Source: Chiua virens
Lineage: Eukaryota; Basidiomycota; Agaricomycetes; Boletales; Boletaceae
Reading direction: 5' to 3'
Assembly: GCA_019787685.1 (NCBI GenBank)
Contig: JAHNUO010000029.1
Span: 1-64,000, forward strand
DNA length: 64,000 bases
Below the pieces are notes generated by a model that had not been told where the DNA came from, did no database searches, and saw only the letters and a program-made list of their open reading frames with translations. Positions 47,867 to 63,077 of this stretch are shown here, piece after piece. The position numbers were made by a program, and so were the translations under genes. Positions within the stretch are counted from its first letter, which is position 1. Each line of letters begins with the position of its first letter.

Positions 47867-48589
47867 TCCACAACGGGAGAGTAGAGAGGGTAAGCAACCA
47901 CAACAGCGATAGCCCAGGGCCTTCTTATATGTTCACACGTCATGCATATATAGACAGATTCGGACTGTGCCCTCAGCCTCAGGCTCGACCGTGACCATCG
48001 GTGTTCTGCCTGAGAAAAAGACGTCAGCAAGGGGGTCAGGAGACGACGAGCCTGAGAATCTGCGCTCTACACCATGGTGACCCTCGTATCGACTTACTAT
48101 TATTGGATGTCTTCGACGTAGCTTGTTAAAATTGATAACGAATTGACCCTGTTTCAAGTTGCTGAGCTGAACCGTCTCAACATAGCCATCTCGGAGTAAG
48201 TACTAGTAAACTTGATTTGAATTTTGTAGTCTCGACACTATCGTCGCCGGCTGGTACCCTCGCGGGACTTGGGATCGTTAGTATACGGGAAGCACACGTG
48301 TTTGTTTTCGCCGAGGCTATGCCTGTCGCTTCCTACTAAAAGTAACGTGACGTCAGGTTGATGTTCACTATCGGGATATTGGCTATCGTGGTATCGCGAC
48401 CATCCAACGACAAGCGTAACGTTAGGTTTATACAATACAACGAGAATTCTCCTTCAGGGCAAAGGAAAGACTACGTGAATTCTCATAGCCATGCAAGAGG
48501 CAGTACCGCCATGCGAAGGGGTCGTCTGGCTCGCGACCCAACTTGAAGGCTGTAAAGAAAGTTCGGACAGGCTAAAATGGCAGGCCCCC
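47867..48589. other. Upstream region of GST copy D, no gene supported
   Basis: Short frames only. The right end borders the NLR remnant. Confidence 0.4.
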
Positions 48590-50302
48590 CATCCAGTGAG
48601 TGCGCAAAGTTAAATCCTATGAGGTGTTCAATATTGAGATGGTCGGAAATAAGAAGCTCTGCGTGCGACGCCACTTCCGGGGATAATTCTTCGAGTATCT
48701 TGTAGTACATGTCCCGGACGTCCCTGAGCAGTTCGAGACTTGCAGAGGGATACGCGTGGAGGAGATATAAACGGACAGGTGCGAGGGTAATAATGAACGA
48801 GCCAGAACGCTAAATCAACGACAGCCTGTGTAGGGTATCGAGGAGGCGTAAGATCCCATGGATGGAGGGAAAAGGCTCTCGATGTGGTTCTCATTTATCC
48901 CTTAAGGAAAAAACGCAATCGTCCACAGGACACGAAGGGCATGATCACCGAGAGCCTTCAAGTTGATTGATGGCAAGTCCAAAGATAACGCAAGGGTAAA
49001 TCCGAGTTTCTCCTTCCGGCTTCCTATCTATGGTAACCCTTCTGTTGCGCGTCCCACTGGTCTAGAAGTGTCTTCCTCGTCCATTGATTCTCCTCCGCCG
49101 TATGGACAAGGTTATAGATGGATAACGGGTGGAACTCGACGGCGCTCAACAACATTTCGACATCATCATCCGAGATTTCACCGTGGTATATTTTGCTAAA
49201 GTATAGCCTTGCCGGTTCACGTTTGAGCGGTTGGACGACCACCCGAGCCTTCCAGCGAACACCAGCGGCGTTGTTGATTGTTCGAGACGTCAGGACGACG
49301 GTGACTCCCTGAGTAGTCGCGATCTCGGATACGAAAGAAGCAATTTGCGTCGCCGTGTCTTCATCCAATACAGGGGATGGGTAAGTTTTGATATTACTTC
49401 CCAACGCCTTCCAGTGCCAACCAAGGGGAGACCGAGAACACCAATGCAAGAACCCAACGTTATTGTCCTAGGATCCATCTCGTCGAATGTGACAAAGAAT
49501 CGTCTGTCTGAGTCGTAACATGTCTTGATGTCTTCGTCATGGACGAGCGCTTTCGCTATGGAGCTCTTGCCGATTCCGCAGAAGGGCATCCTTGACCTCC
49601 GAAAAAAGAGCCTCACAACAGAAGATGATAATCGGAGGTGGTGGTGATGGCGGTGGCTCAGGGATCAGGCTAGAATATATCTTTAGTCAAGGACCAGCCA
49701 GGAGAATAGCATCTCAGTTTGGAATCTCCGTCCGCTCCGTATAACCACACTTAGTGGCGCCAACAATGTTAAATTTTGTCTGTCGACAAAGTGAGCTACA
49801 GCCATGTGCGACACGTAACAGAAATTATGGATGTACGCTGAGGAACCGAAATGGCATGCCGAAATCGTTCGACCACTCGTTTATCTGTGTTATGTAGAGA
49901 TTCGCACTGAGGAATTTGCGAACACGGCCATGCTGTAGCGCCTGTTTTGCTCGTATAAGAAAACCATCAATTGACCTGATTTGATCCATGTGAATTAGAA
50001 TCAAACGATATCAGTATGAAATGTGGAACATACGCATTGACAGCGAATGCTTCCTCGAGTACTTGATTCATTTTATCCATCGAAATTCCTTTTGCACTCT
50101 GAGTTGGCGTCGAGCAGATCGCCCAGCATTCCTGACTGAGACTCTTCAAACCATCCTCGTTTTTTAAGCTGTTCTGTGACAATGATCAATCGCTGGGCCA
50201 GAAGTCACGAGGAATAAAACCGAAACGGACCTGCAAGAGGGAGAGTGCTGTTGAAAGTCCCATGAGGACGATCTTGGCTCTGACAATAGGGACCGAATCC
50301 AT
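48590..50302 (-). pseudogene. NLR (NB-ARC/STAND-type) gene remnant
   Basis: Pieces in order on the minus strand: an N-terminal segment MDSVPIVRAKIVLMGLSTALSLLQ (50302) with helical sequence to about 49860; a P-loop GIGKSSIAKALVHDEDIK (about 49580) with FFVTFDEMD; after a gap, VTVVLTSRTINNAAGVRWKARVVVQPL, KREPARLYFSKIYHG and LLSAVEFHPLSIYNLVHTAEENQW, the sensor and GLPLA-like part of the nucleotide-binding domain. A downstream helical segment follows (LYLLHAYPSASLELLRDVRDMYY, HLNIEHLIGFNF). The order matches Agaricomycete NLR proteins, but the Walker B region is missing and frames shift between pieces. TPR repeats are absent. It is non-functional. Confidence 0.7.
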
Positions 50303-53197
50303 TACTCAATAGTTTGGACTGCAAATCCGAGCCCATTGACAACGTCTCGCTGAATAGTTGGTGTCTTGGATATCTGCCCATTCTCCGATGGCTTCAACAA
50401 GTGGATGGATAGTTCCATGCTTGAGACGAAGCAAAGTCGACGTGGATGAGCGACTGGGAGAGGCGGGATGAATGGTATTAACAAGGGCCCGAACAGAACA
50501 TAAGCAGTCGAGTCGCACCGGTCCTGTATAAGTACACTCACGTCTCGTCGCTAGCTATCGGCACCATATTCCCCACAGAATCATGGTGCCTGAACACTAA
50601 TTCATATCGATAGCAACCATGTGATCGTTGATGATCTCTATGGTAAATCTCAGGGTAGTGGTTCTGTTCGCCATTCATCTATCTGTGCATTTTCCGGGAG
50701 CCATTTGAGGTCCAGGAAAACCAACATTGACAAAAGAACGACTTGTACCTTTGCCAGCTTGGGGGTTGTCTGTCGAATTGGGAGTAGGTATCTTAGAGCC
50801 GTCTACATGAATATGCCATCATGGGATATGAACGCAGATTGTGGTCGTGGCGGGCACGGAGCTAGCGCAGACCCGGCCCAGGGCTGAGAGCATTACACAG
50901 CCTTGGCCTGGGGATGGAAACTGTAAAGCGCCCTGGCAGGCGCCAGGTCTACCAAGGTCACATGATTAACAAGGTGCGACTCTGTACTTCCGGTCGCAGG
51001 CCTACTTGGTTTTGCTTTGGCGGTCCTGCTACAAGATTGCTTCGATTGGGTCGACCTGATCATCTGATTACCCTACATGTGTTGCTGCATTTATCGAAAA
51101 CTCACAAATGCTTCGTAAATTTCCAACCACTTTCCATGCTCTCGTCACCAATTACATCGTCACATTGACAGCGTATGGGAGACGAGCGTTGATTGCAAGT
51201 AGGTCGATTGTTTATCTCCTCGACGACGAGTTCTCGTATCCAATAGCCTGTCGCATACAGAAGACACACTCTAACACGTCGGCTTGGTAACGATTCCTAG
51301 ATACAAAACACACCCTAGATCAGCATTGCCCATCACGAAATAATATGATAGGAAGTACAACATTCGTCCAACCGTCACTAAAAAGCCACACAGGCACCTC
51401 CTTCTTCCTTCTCGCTCAGACGAGTTTTGGTATGTTCAATGGACGTATTCCATGTCTGCTCGCTTCTAGCACAACATGTACGGGCTGGGCAATGGTGTCG
51501 GGGAGAATGGGATGTTCACCCAGGTCATGAAAAGGCAACACCTACACATGAGATAAGCGAGGAAGAGGATAAGCGAGGAAGAGGATCAGTGTCTCAAGAC
51601 AGCGTGTCAGACGCTGACAGTAGTCGCTACCAGTGAAAGGGATCAATGGAGCGAATGCAGTACGGAAGGGAACACATCGTGCATGACAATGACTCTCAAC
51701 GAGGTATTTGTGCGAGACAAACGGGGCGCGCACGAGCAGTGTGAGGGAAAGTGGAAACGGGCGACGGTTAAGTCCAGTCAACATGATTTTGATGCGAGGA
51801 AGGGGCTGAAAAAGTCTTTGAACGGGATTTCAGGGAGGGACATTGTCAAACTTGGGATAGGTGGCAATTGGAATGTCAGTAGAACGAACACGCTGTGGGC
51901 GAGGATGAGCGCTGAGCGACGTGGTGGAAGTAAAAGCGCGGGAAGCCAGTGCCTCTCGCTTGTCCTTCGGATTCGGAAGACATTGCGTCCTGCCGTCTCT
52001 ACAATCTATTGTCAATTCGGCTCCAAGATTTCTGGACGTCCCTCAATGGTATTGGGGTAGATCATCGTCTGCACTGGGTCGCGACTCCGAGCAAGAATCA
52101 AGACGTTCGTAGTGTCTGCTTCCAAGCTCTGACACAATCCATAAGTTGCATTTATTCAAGTTAGCTAATGCAAACTTTTCGAATGGTATTTCAGGGCTGC
52201 TCGTCCCTCATCTCAGTTTTGTGTCGACATCGTTCCTTCCGCTGGCGGGTCTGACTGACCGACATGTCACCAAGTTGGACCGTACGCTCCCATTGTAAAC
52301 TTGAATCATGAGTCGCACAGGCAAGCAACTATGGTTTTCTTGTCATGAATGCTGCTGACGGCTAGTTAGGGAGCAGATTTAAAAGTGCACTATGGAAGTA
52401 TTGATAGAGGGCCACATGGTCCTCAAATTCACTGGCCACTGTGCGCCCCAAAAGTTGATTCGGCTTGATGGGAAAGGGTGGATGTAAGCAGCACTAGGCT
52501 CGTCTTTTTTGTTATGATTGCGGGGACCTTGATGCTGTTCGTACTTAAAATGTGCCTGAAGCTCGCATTTCAAAGGCGGTCACTCGCGCTGCACGTCGTA
52601 ACTGGCTATTTGCCCGATCACAAGATCAGCGCATAATCTCGCCATTTTTACGTGGCTCTCGTCAGAACTCCGATTCAGAAGATGACAGTCGTCTAGTCTG
52701 GGCGTGGGTTGGATACACTCTCAGATAAAGTCCAATCAGTAGGCACCACCACGAGTCTCATCGGGTCTGTCTTATTGTTCTTGACAAATCATGATTGCTT
52801 GTAGCACGTTTCTGCACTTGAACGCCTGCTAATTCATCCTCCGACCATGCCGAATACATTGCTAGTACGTGCGTCACCTCGGATCATAGACGACACATAA
52901 AATTGGGGTATGGTTACTTCGTTATCAACCGAACTGGTTCGATTAGCAACTAAAAATAAGATTCTCGCAGTGTAGGTCGCCATCACCTGCAATTACCATG
53001 TCGTACCATTTTCGTCGTGCTGTGGACCTACCAGTGGCAGTGAGGCATGACCAATAGTGCTGATATGATGGCGATGCTGCCGGGGACGTGCGTCACACTC
53101 GTCACTGAAACGGGTATGAGGTTGCCTGGTGGTCAGCCAACTATAAAAACCTCCCCGTGATGCCAGTGATTGCCTTGCCACCAAAACAGGAAACACA
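50303..53197. other. Gene-poor stretch with weak coding signals
   Basis: No gene could be identified. Around 51680-52260 the plus strand has overlapping frames (for example LYNLLSIRLQDFWTSLNGIG near 51985) that look partly coding, followed by a possible intron and a short last exon. No family is recognised. Around 50850-50960 there is G/C-rich inverted-repeat sequence (GCGCCCTGGCAGGCGCC). Confidence 0.35.
51552..51583 (+). repeat. 16-bp tandem duplication
   Basis: GATAAGCGAGGAAGAG occurs twice head to tail without mismatch, followed by GAT of a third unit. Confidence 0.85.
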
Positions 53198-54872
53198 ATG
53201 ATTCGTGCAACAACCAACCTAGGAGGAACCGCTTCCAATGTCGTCGTTGGAAAAGTCGCTGTGAGTCTCTGTTACCCCATGCCTCTTCACGAAAACTCAC
53301 TACTTTACGACTCTGACAGCATGGTCTCATGGGCATGACGTGAGTACAGCGCCCCCAGTTTTTAGAGCGCCTACTAAGTTCCACTATCTTATAGATGGCG
53401 AGAGGATCCCGTTCCCGACGAGCAATGTTTCGAGGCGATCAAGGCAGGCATCGACGCGTTGCCTGCTGGTGCCAAAATGTTTCTTAATGGAGGTGAGCCC
53501 GAACACACTCAGGCTGTTTTCTTTCTCATAGTCGTCCTTGAACAGGGGAATTTTATGGTCATAACTTTTCTACTACCAATCTGGACATGATAGCCAGATT
53601 CTTTGAAAAGTACCCCGAATACGTAGATAGAACATTCTTGTCCATCAAGGTGAGTCGGAACAATCGTTTACACTTTCGACGATACAATCTTCTTTTGTTG
53701 TCCCCTTCAGGGAGGAGTCAGGTTCGAATCTGGGAAGCCCCAAGGCCCAGACTGTTCGTGAGTACTGAACAATTGCAATAGTCCTGAATAAACGTTCTTA
53801 TGGCCTTACAGTCCCGAGGTGCTTACTCGGAGCGTCAACTTGATAAACGAGAAATTGAGAGGAACGAAACGACTCGACTTGTACGAATGTGCTCGCGTCG
53901 ACCTCAACGTTCCTGTGGAGGTATCTATCACTGCACTCGCAAAACTCAAGAGCGAAGGAAAGTTGGACCACATCGGTATGTCCGAGTGCAGCGCGGAGAC
54001 CCTCCGTCGTGGTCACAAGGTGCGTCTAATTTTCTGAGTCGTTATGCGTGCTACTGAGGCGCTTCCTAGGTTCACCCGATCAGTGTCGTCGAGATAGAGA
54101 TTAGCCCGTTTTCGTATGAGCCACAGGCGCGCGAGGGTCAGTTGCTGATCTGTTGGTTTCCGGGTAGAGTGATCTGATCTGGATCTGCTGCCACTCTCCT
54201 AGTTATCGCCACCGCAAAAGAGCTTGGAATAGCCGTTGCAGCCTACTCGTAGGCTCCCTCCCTTGTAACCGCTTCCGCTTTTTTGTTGACGGTGGCATAG
54301 ACCAATTGGAAGAGGCTTCTTGACTGGGCAAATCAGGAAGCTCGAGGACCTCCCTGGTACGCGATCCTGACGCGCTGTTCCAAATCCTTCAAAGGGTGAC
54401 ACTTCAATTTCCAGAGGGAGACCTGCGCCGTCAGTCCAAGCTGCCTCGTTTCGAGGAAGAGGTAAGCCTCCCATGTTCACTCAGCTAGCTGTGGTGTTCA
54501 TTCTCCTCGTCGCATGCGGGTACCAGAATATTCAGCACAACCTTGCCATCGCGGATACGCTGACCGAGTTTGCCAAGAAGAAGAAGATCACACCTGCACA
54601 GCTTTGTGTTGCTTGGGTTGGTTCTCTCGGGACGCACGTCATACCCCTTCCTGGATCGTCGTACGTCTGCATTGTTTCCGTATTACATTATCTCATAATC
54701 CGTATCCCCCACTCCCACTTACAGGCATGTCAAACGTACACTCGAGAATTCCGCTGGTGGTGATATTGTGCTCACTGAAACGGAACTGCAAGAGATCAAC
54801 GAATTCGTCGAAAACGCTGATGTTAAGGGGGGTAGGTACCCTGCAAGGGATACAAAATGGCTTTGGGGCTAG
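53198..54872 (+). CDS. Aldo-keto reductase, pyridoxal reductase-like (paralog 2)
   Basis: ATG at 53198 opens [21 protein letters not shown]. Then come the 20-nt micro-exon [148 protein letters not shown] and ADVKGGRYP, with TAG at 54872. The product is about 330 residues with the NADPH-binding and catalytic landmarks of fungal pyridoxal reductases. Introns match paralog 1, but the intron that has a GC donor there has a GT donor (GTACGC) here. Pieces of this gene recur at 62554-62770. Substrate is inferred. Confidence 0.85.
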
Positions 54873-55189
54873 TTCTTTCATGTCAGGTAGATTTGTACAG
54901 TACCTCGATCGCCTCTTGAATCTTGAAACCTGAACATGTAGAACAAACTGACTTCAGCGAATGAAGACATATTGTCGATCTTTCTTTCTCTACGACTTTT
55001 CCTCGCCCAAGCATGATCGACCCAATCTAGATATGAGCTCGAATGCGTGGCCCGAAGTGTCGACGTGAACCTCTGGCCTGAGATGTGCACAGAAAGGTGC
55101 ACGGTGAGAACAGGCGTCGAGGTCATGAGGTGGTGTGACAAGGTGGGGGACATGTGTATAGCAATACAGTGGGGATTAACGTTCAACAG
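54873..55189. other. Intergenic, no gene
   Basis: It is the 3' flank of the reductase gene. Nothing further is supported. Confidence 0.5.
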
Positions 55190-55725
55190 TCGCGCGGTCA
55201 TTCTTGTCATATTGTCACTCACAGACAACGTTGTCCAAATTACGCCAACACTTGGGATTCAAAATGGGTGAGCATGGCACAATGGAACGGATGAAACCGA
55301 CAGCTGAAAAAGGAAGAAAGTCTCAGCCAAGACGGGGAAGGCGAGGCGGTTGAGGATGCCATATCGACAAGTTCCAATCCAAACAGCGCCTCCAAGTTGA
55401 ACCAAAGCCGTGCAGGAATGTTGCCGTGTCCCCCAAAGTCGAAGAAAAGGACGAAGCATCAAACCGAGATGGTCTGCCCAGAAAGGCCAAGGAACTGATG
55501 GAACTAGAAGGGGACAAATTGGAGGCGACCGAAGATGTGGTAGTGGGTGCTCATGCCAATTTCTAGCAAAGCCGAAGGAAAAAGGCCGAGCAGAGACGAC
55601 GAAGGCGATGTAATCAAAGATAGGATACTGACGCAGACAATTTAGAGGGCCACATAGTAGACAAAGTGAAGGTAATTGATGGCGTGCTCATTGATATTGC
55701 TGATGGGAAACACGTCATGGCAGTG
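55190..55725 (+). pseudogene. WD40 fusion gene, truncated copy 3
   Basis: It matches copies 1 and 2 from the promoter block to the start of the first WD40 blade (GGGAAACACGTCATGGC at about 55704). The start codon is changed to ACG (GACAACGTTGTCC against GACAATGTCTTCC in copy 2). The acidic leader has frame breaks and a stop at ATTTCTAGC. Similarity ends near 55725, about 55 bp before the cullin start codon. The propeller and C-terminal regions are absent. Confidence 0.75.
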
Positions 55726-55780
55726 CTATTTCACTTGCCAGTTCCTTTGTGCACACAAGCTTCAAGTCAGCGCCAAAACC

Positions 55781-58818
<3,038 letters not shown>

Positions 58819-59484
58819 AGAGCTTTACAAATGCCAATTCTTTTGTTCGACTTGTAGTCTAGTTAGAGGACGTAGTAATCCCAAGGTGAAGGGAGAACGG
58901 CGGGGAATGTAGGCGAGGTGGCGGGTGGGTCGGGACATCCTTGGAAACGTGCTTACAAGCAGACCTCAGTGTACGAATCTCCCTGGCCCAGCATCATCAA
59001 CCCGACCCAGAGATATCCTTGAACACTCTTTGGCGTCCACTTCCACACTCGCCGCATGCCTGATCAATCTCTCCGACGCCCACCAATTCGACCCCTTCAT
59101 TTGTTCGCGCCCAAAAATCACTCGTGGGCCACCCACATGCCCTAAGCTCGTTGTACACATATCCGGTCCCCTCACAATTCGTCTTGTGCCCGCACCTAAG
59201 CTCCCTACGACCACCTGTTCGGTCTTGCCATCGTGCGTGCCGCCTCTGTCCCCATCTAATGTTCCATAGCTACGTTGACCAAAAAGGTCGTGCTGAAGAG
59301 CATGCTGAGCACGGAAAAGGTCGGGGTAGCACTGGGGGGAAACAAGTGAGTAGGTCGAGTGTATGCAATAGGGTCATGAATTTATGTACAATAGTAATGT
59401 TTTCGAACAAAGATTATACCGACCGCAAGCAAGGTCCGGAGTACCATTTGAGCGATGGGAAATACACTCTTTATAAGGTGAACC
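58819..59484. other. Intergenic between cullin and WD40 copy 2
   Basis: An open frame of 114 codons at 58925-59269 has no recognisable family and is probably chance. The right end leads into the WD40 promoter block. Confidence 0.4.
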
Positions 59485-59534
59485 AAGTAACAGTCACGTG
59501 GTCGTTCTTGTTGTCATACCGTCACTCGCCGACA
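59485..59534 (+). promoter_or_regulatory. Conserved proximal promoter/leader of the WD40 gene family, copy 2
   Basis: CACGTGGTCGTTCTTGTTGT and CGTCACTCGCCGACAATG correspond to the block upstream of copies 1 and 3. Confidence 0.5.
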
Positions 59535-62085
59535 ATGTCTTCCATATTACGCCGATACCTGAGAGTTAGGAAAAGTGAGTGGTAGATGTAGTATGGAAAA
59601 ATGGAAAAAACGAAACTGACGGGATGCAAGAGTCGAATGGAGATTCTACCGTGTCTAGCAATGTTCAGGAAGAGGAAGAAAGGCGTCGGAGCCGAGATGA
59701 CGATGACGAGGCGATTCAAGATGTGATATTGGGCTCAAGTACTGTACAGGAGGGTGGTGGGGTGTCCAGCAAAGCCGAAGAAAAAAAGCTGAGCGGAGAC
59801 GACGAAGGCGATGTAAGCAAAGATGGCATACTGACGATTCAGAGGGTCCATACCTCCACCATGCAAACAGACAAAGTGAAGATAACCGAAATTGATGGCG
59901 GAGGTGACATAGATTCAGTTGTGCTCACTGCCGATGGGAAACACGTCATGGCCGGTGGACGCGAAGGAACAATTCGATGCTGGAAAATGGATGACGGAAC
60001 AGAAGTAGGGAAGCCAATGGATGCGGGGGGTCGTATCCTAAATATCGCCGTATCGCGAGATGGGAGATGGGTTGTGAGTGGGTCTAGACACTTCGCGAGG
60101 GTGTTTGACGCGCACAGCCAAAACCTGGTGGCTGAGTTGAAAGGACACACACGGTCACTGAATACTGTCGACATCTCCCCGGACGGGACGAAGATCCTCA
60201 CCGGATCGGACGACTCTACGGTCCACGTTTGGCCGCGTTGGAGTGATAACTTGAACTTGAAGCAACGCCTGCAACATGATTCTTGGGTGGTCGAGGCCAA
60301 ATTCTCGCCAGACGGACAGTTCATCGCGACTGCCACGTGGAAGTCCGTCAACATCTTCCAAAGTGAAAATGAACATCTCATGGTCAATTTCAGCTTGGAT
60401 ATCAGAAGAACCTACTCAGAGTGGCACAACCAATCCATCGCCTGGCATCATGACAACAAACATTTATTTGTTCTATCGCTGGATGGTCATATTCACCATC
60501 TCGACATAACGACAGGTACTTCACTCTCAAGGTGGCGCATTCACAACAATGATGGCAGTCGGCAGGATCGAATTGCTTTGACAAGTCGCCTTCGACGTGC
60601 ATACATTGCAGTTTCTACTGATTCATCAGTCTCTTTCTGGGATATCGCAACACATGAGCAAGTCGGGTCTCCCATCCGGCATGCTGACACTGTCACATCC
60701 ATGGCTATCTCCACAGACCATATCATGGTGACGAGTGCGGGCCAGACCCTCACAGTATGGAATACTCGGGATATTCATTTATTTTTCTACTGCTACAATG
60801 TAAGCTCACTTCTCTAAATAGGTGAATTACTTTCTCATCACGACCCAAAAAGACCATCCAAATTCTCCACTGGGAGGGCGAGCTTGCGAAACTTCGGAGT
60901 CGCTTCGAGACGCGGTTGCATTCTCAGCCTGTCCGCAACCAGACCCGAGGCCGCGAAATCGCCCGGCTTACGGCCCAACTAGAGGATTTGAACCATTCAA
61001 CTGCCACCAAATTGGAGAAGCTTGACGCCGTGCAGCGAGACCTCGACCGATATCCTGATGTATCCCACGAGCTCCTCTCTGCCCGCAATGACCTCCCATA
61101 CTTCCAATCACACGTCCACTGGGTCCACCAATGCTACAACCAACAGACGACAAAGCTCAAGTCCGCAATTGCAGATTGCCAGCCCCAATTATGCGACGTT
61201 CAGCGCTTCATTACAATCTCGGATGCATACTCCGAGTACACAATCGTCCAGACCCTTGAAAGGCTTAATGCAATCATTCAATTGACGTCAATCTTCATGG
61301 CTAAATATCTCTTGAACAACTCGCAGTCTCCGATTGTCGAGGAACGAGCCTCAGGAGTACAACGAGCCTCAAAACTTATTTCTAAACCCTTGGTAAATCG
61401 CTTAGAAACAATGGGACGCGACGTCATAGCCTCCTGCCTTCCGGTAGCATTCCGAGCCTACCTCATTTCTTGCGTCCGCCATGCTATTTCTTTCTGGGCC
61501 GTGGATAAACGGAATGATGAAGTTGTCGGCGGGATATACAAACAAGTGCAAGACTTAGGTAAGGAGTTTAATTCCATGAATCGTCGAGTGTTGTATTCAT
61601 GGCAGTAAACAGAGTCGCAGATCTTTACTGCTCGTTGGCGCTCCCTCGCACACACTTATATCCCCAGCGACACAGACAACCTCGTCTCAGACACTATCCG
61701 GGGGCTTTCGGACATCGCCTTGGCAGCCGGTTGTGTTACGTCTGCTTCAGCCGCATACTCAAAGATCTCGTATAGGTTCCAACGCAAGATATTGTACATC
61801 ATCTCGACATCTGAATGCCTTGGGAAATCCATTTGGAATGCACGGGTGGTCGACTTCAAACTCGTCGGTGGACATGCCGGTCAGATATTTGACGGGAATA
61901 CCATGGAAGTGGATTACCACAAAGGTCGGACAAGGCTAGGTAGAGGCCAGAAAGTCTTGTGCACGACTCGGTTGGGATTGATGAAGGAGTACATCACGGA
62001 CTCACTGGATCTGGATCAGAAGAACACGCTGGTGTCCACCGTGGTCAAGGCAAAAGTTCTTGTGGAGTCTTCACTCATTGGGTAA
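59535..62085 (+). CDS. WD40 / coiled-coil / helical-domain fusion protein, copy 2 (795 residues)
   Basis: Proposed exons are 59535-59574, 59631-60799, 60853-61558 and 61613-62085, which join in one frame of 796 codons. The intron phases equal those of copy 1. The start is MSSILRRYLRVRKK. The acidic leader is about 150 residues shorter than in copy 1. WD40 blades include SVVLTADGKHVMAGGREGTI, DISPDGTKILTGSDDSTVHV and TSMAISTDHIMVTSAGQTLT. The coiled-coil (LAKLRSRFETRLHSQPV) and C-terminal helical region (FITISDAYSEYTIVQTLERL, DTDNLVSDTIRGLSDIALAA) match copy 1. The last intron has a GT donor (GTAAGG). If unspliced it would hit a TAA at 61606-61608. The function is unknown. Confidence 0.75.
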
Positions 62086-62397
62086 CGAGTCGAGTTCATG
62101 ACCTGAGTCCGAAGCCGTCAACTTTAGGATGGTTTGTCCGGTCGTCGCTGAGCCATGACATCAGCCTGATTCACGTTCCAACAAGCCATTTATTTCAACC
62201 ACACATCTTAGGCCTGTATCTTTGTAATAATTCTCTTCCCCATCTATAGAGCCTTATACAGAATACCGACTTTGTGATTCCCACTCACTCCGCAAGTTTG
62301 ACCACGACATGTTCTTCTGTTCTGTTCACCTTCCTCATCGTTCCTGCTCCACCGGAGCTTTTTCATGGTGCTCGGGACTCGGACTGCTCAAGCATAA
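62086..62397. other. 3' flank of WD40 copy 2
   Basis: It retains similarity to the 3' flank of copy 1 (near 40140-40270), so the duplication extended past the stop codon. No gene is present. Confidence 0.5.
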
Positions 62398-62553
62398 CAT
62401 TGTTGTAGAATGAGAACTCAGGTTGTGCGAGTTCGAAGCTATTGATGTCTGCAACATTAAGAATCTGACAGGCACACCCGGGTTAACACTGATATGAAGG
62501 CACGTGGAATGAATCTTGACGTACGACTTTGGTCTGACGCCGGCCAGGACGAC
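62398..62553 (-). pseudogene. Fragment of GST copy D
   Basis: The minus strand carries the end of GST exon 1 (GRPGRRQTKV), the whole first intron and the start of exon 2 (NVADINSFELAQPEFSF). It is closest to copy D at 47690-47860, including its intron. It stops abruptly at GACGAC, where reductase sequence begins. Confidence 0.8.
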
Positions 62554-62770
62554 TTCTTTCTCATGATCGTCCTTGATCAGGAGAATTTTAGGGTCATACG
62601 AATACGCTGATAGAACATTCTTGTCCGTCGAGGTGAGCAAAGAAACCATTTACACTTTCGACGATGCAATCTTCTTTCTTCGTCCTCTTCAGGGAGGAGT
62701 CAGGTTTGAATTTGGGAAAAACCAAGGCCCAGACTGTTCGTGAGTACTGAACAATTGCGATAGTCCTGAA
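62554..62770 (+). pseudogene. Fragment of the aldo-keto reductase gene
   Basis: TTCTTTCTCAT...GTCCTTGA onward matches 53518-53790 of reductase paralog 2: part of an intron, EYADRTFLSV, the next intron and GGVRFEFGKNQGPDCS. About 57 bp of the parent exon (encoding [18 protein letters not shown]) is missing. It is joined head to head with the GST fragment. Confidence 0.8.
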
Positions 62771-63077
62771 CAAAGAATCGCATTAGCAATCGAACAGGTC
62801 GATAATGATAGTTATCGTATGGTCGTACGATGACCGTTTGCGGCCCATCACGGTCACTGGTCCCGGTCAGGGATCGATATCGTCACTACAAAAGGGAAAG
62901 CGCTCGAGACTGGAAGCCTAAGTAAGCAGTATTGAGTTACCTCACATGCCATCGTCACTCTGCGGACAGATCCGACGTTGGGATTCGGATTCCCAAAGGA
63001 TCCAAACCCTTGCAAACCAATCAGCCGTACATTCGGCGTCTTACATTATGCATTGATCTTACAAGTGGGCCAACAAC
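62771..63077. other. Intergenic, no gene
   Basis: It contains short inverted repeats near 62795-62850 (CGATAATGATAGTTATCG) but no gene. Confidence 0.4.

Noticed and set aside
58925..59269. 114-codon open frame upstream of WD40 copy 2
   Set aside because: No splice support, no homologous frame upstream of the other WD40 copies and a Pro-rich composition typical of chance frames.
61559..61612. Premature stop TAA at 61606-61608 making WD40 copy 2 a pseudogene
   Set aside because: The stop lies inside a good GT-AG intron (GTAAGG...AACAG) whose removal restores the frame.
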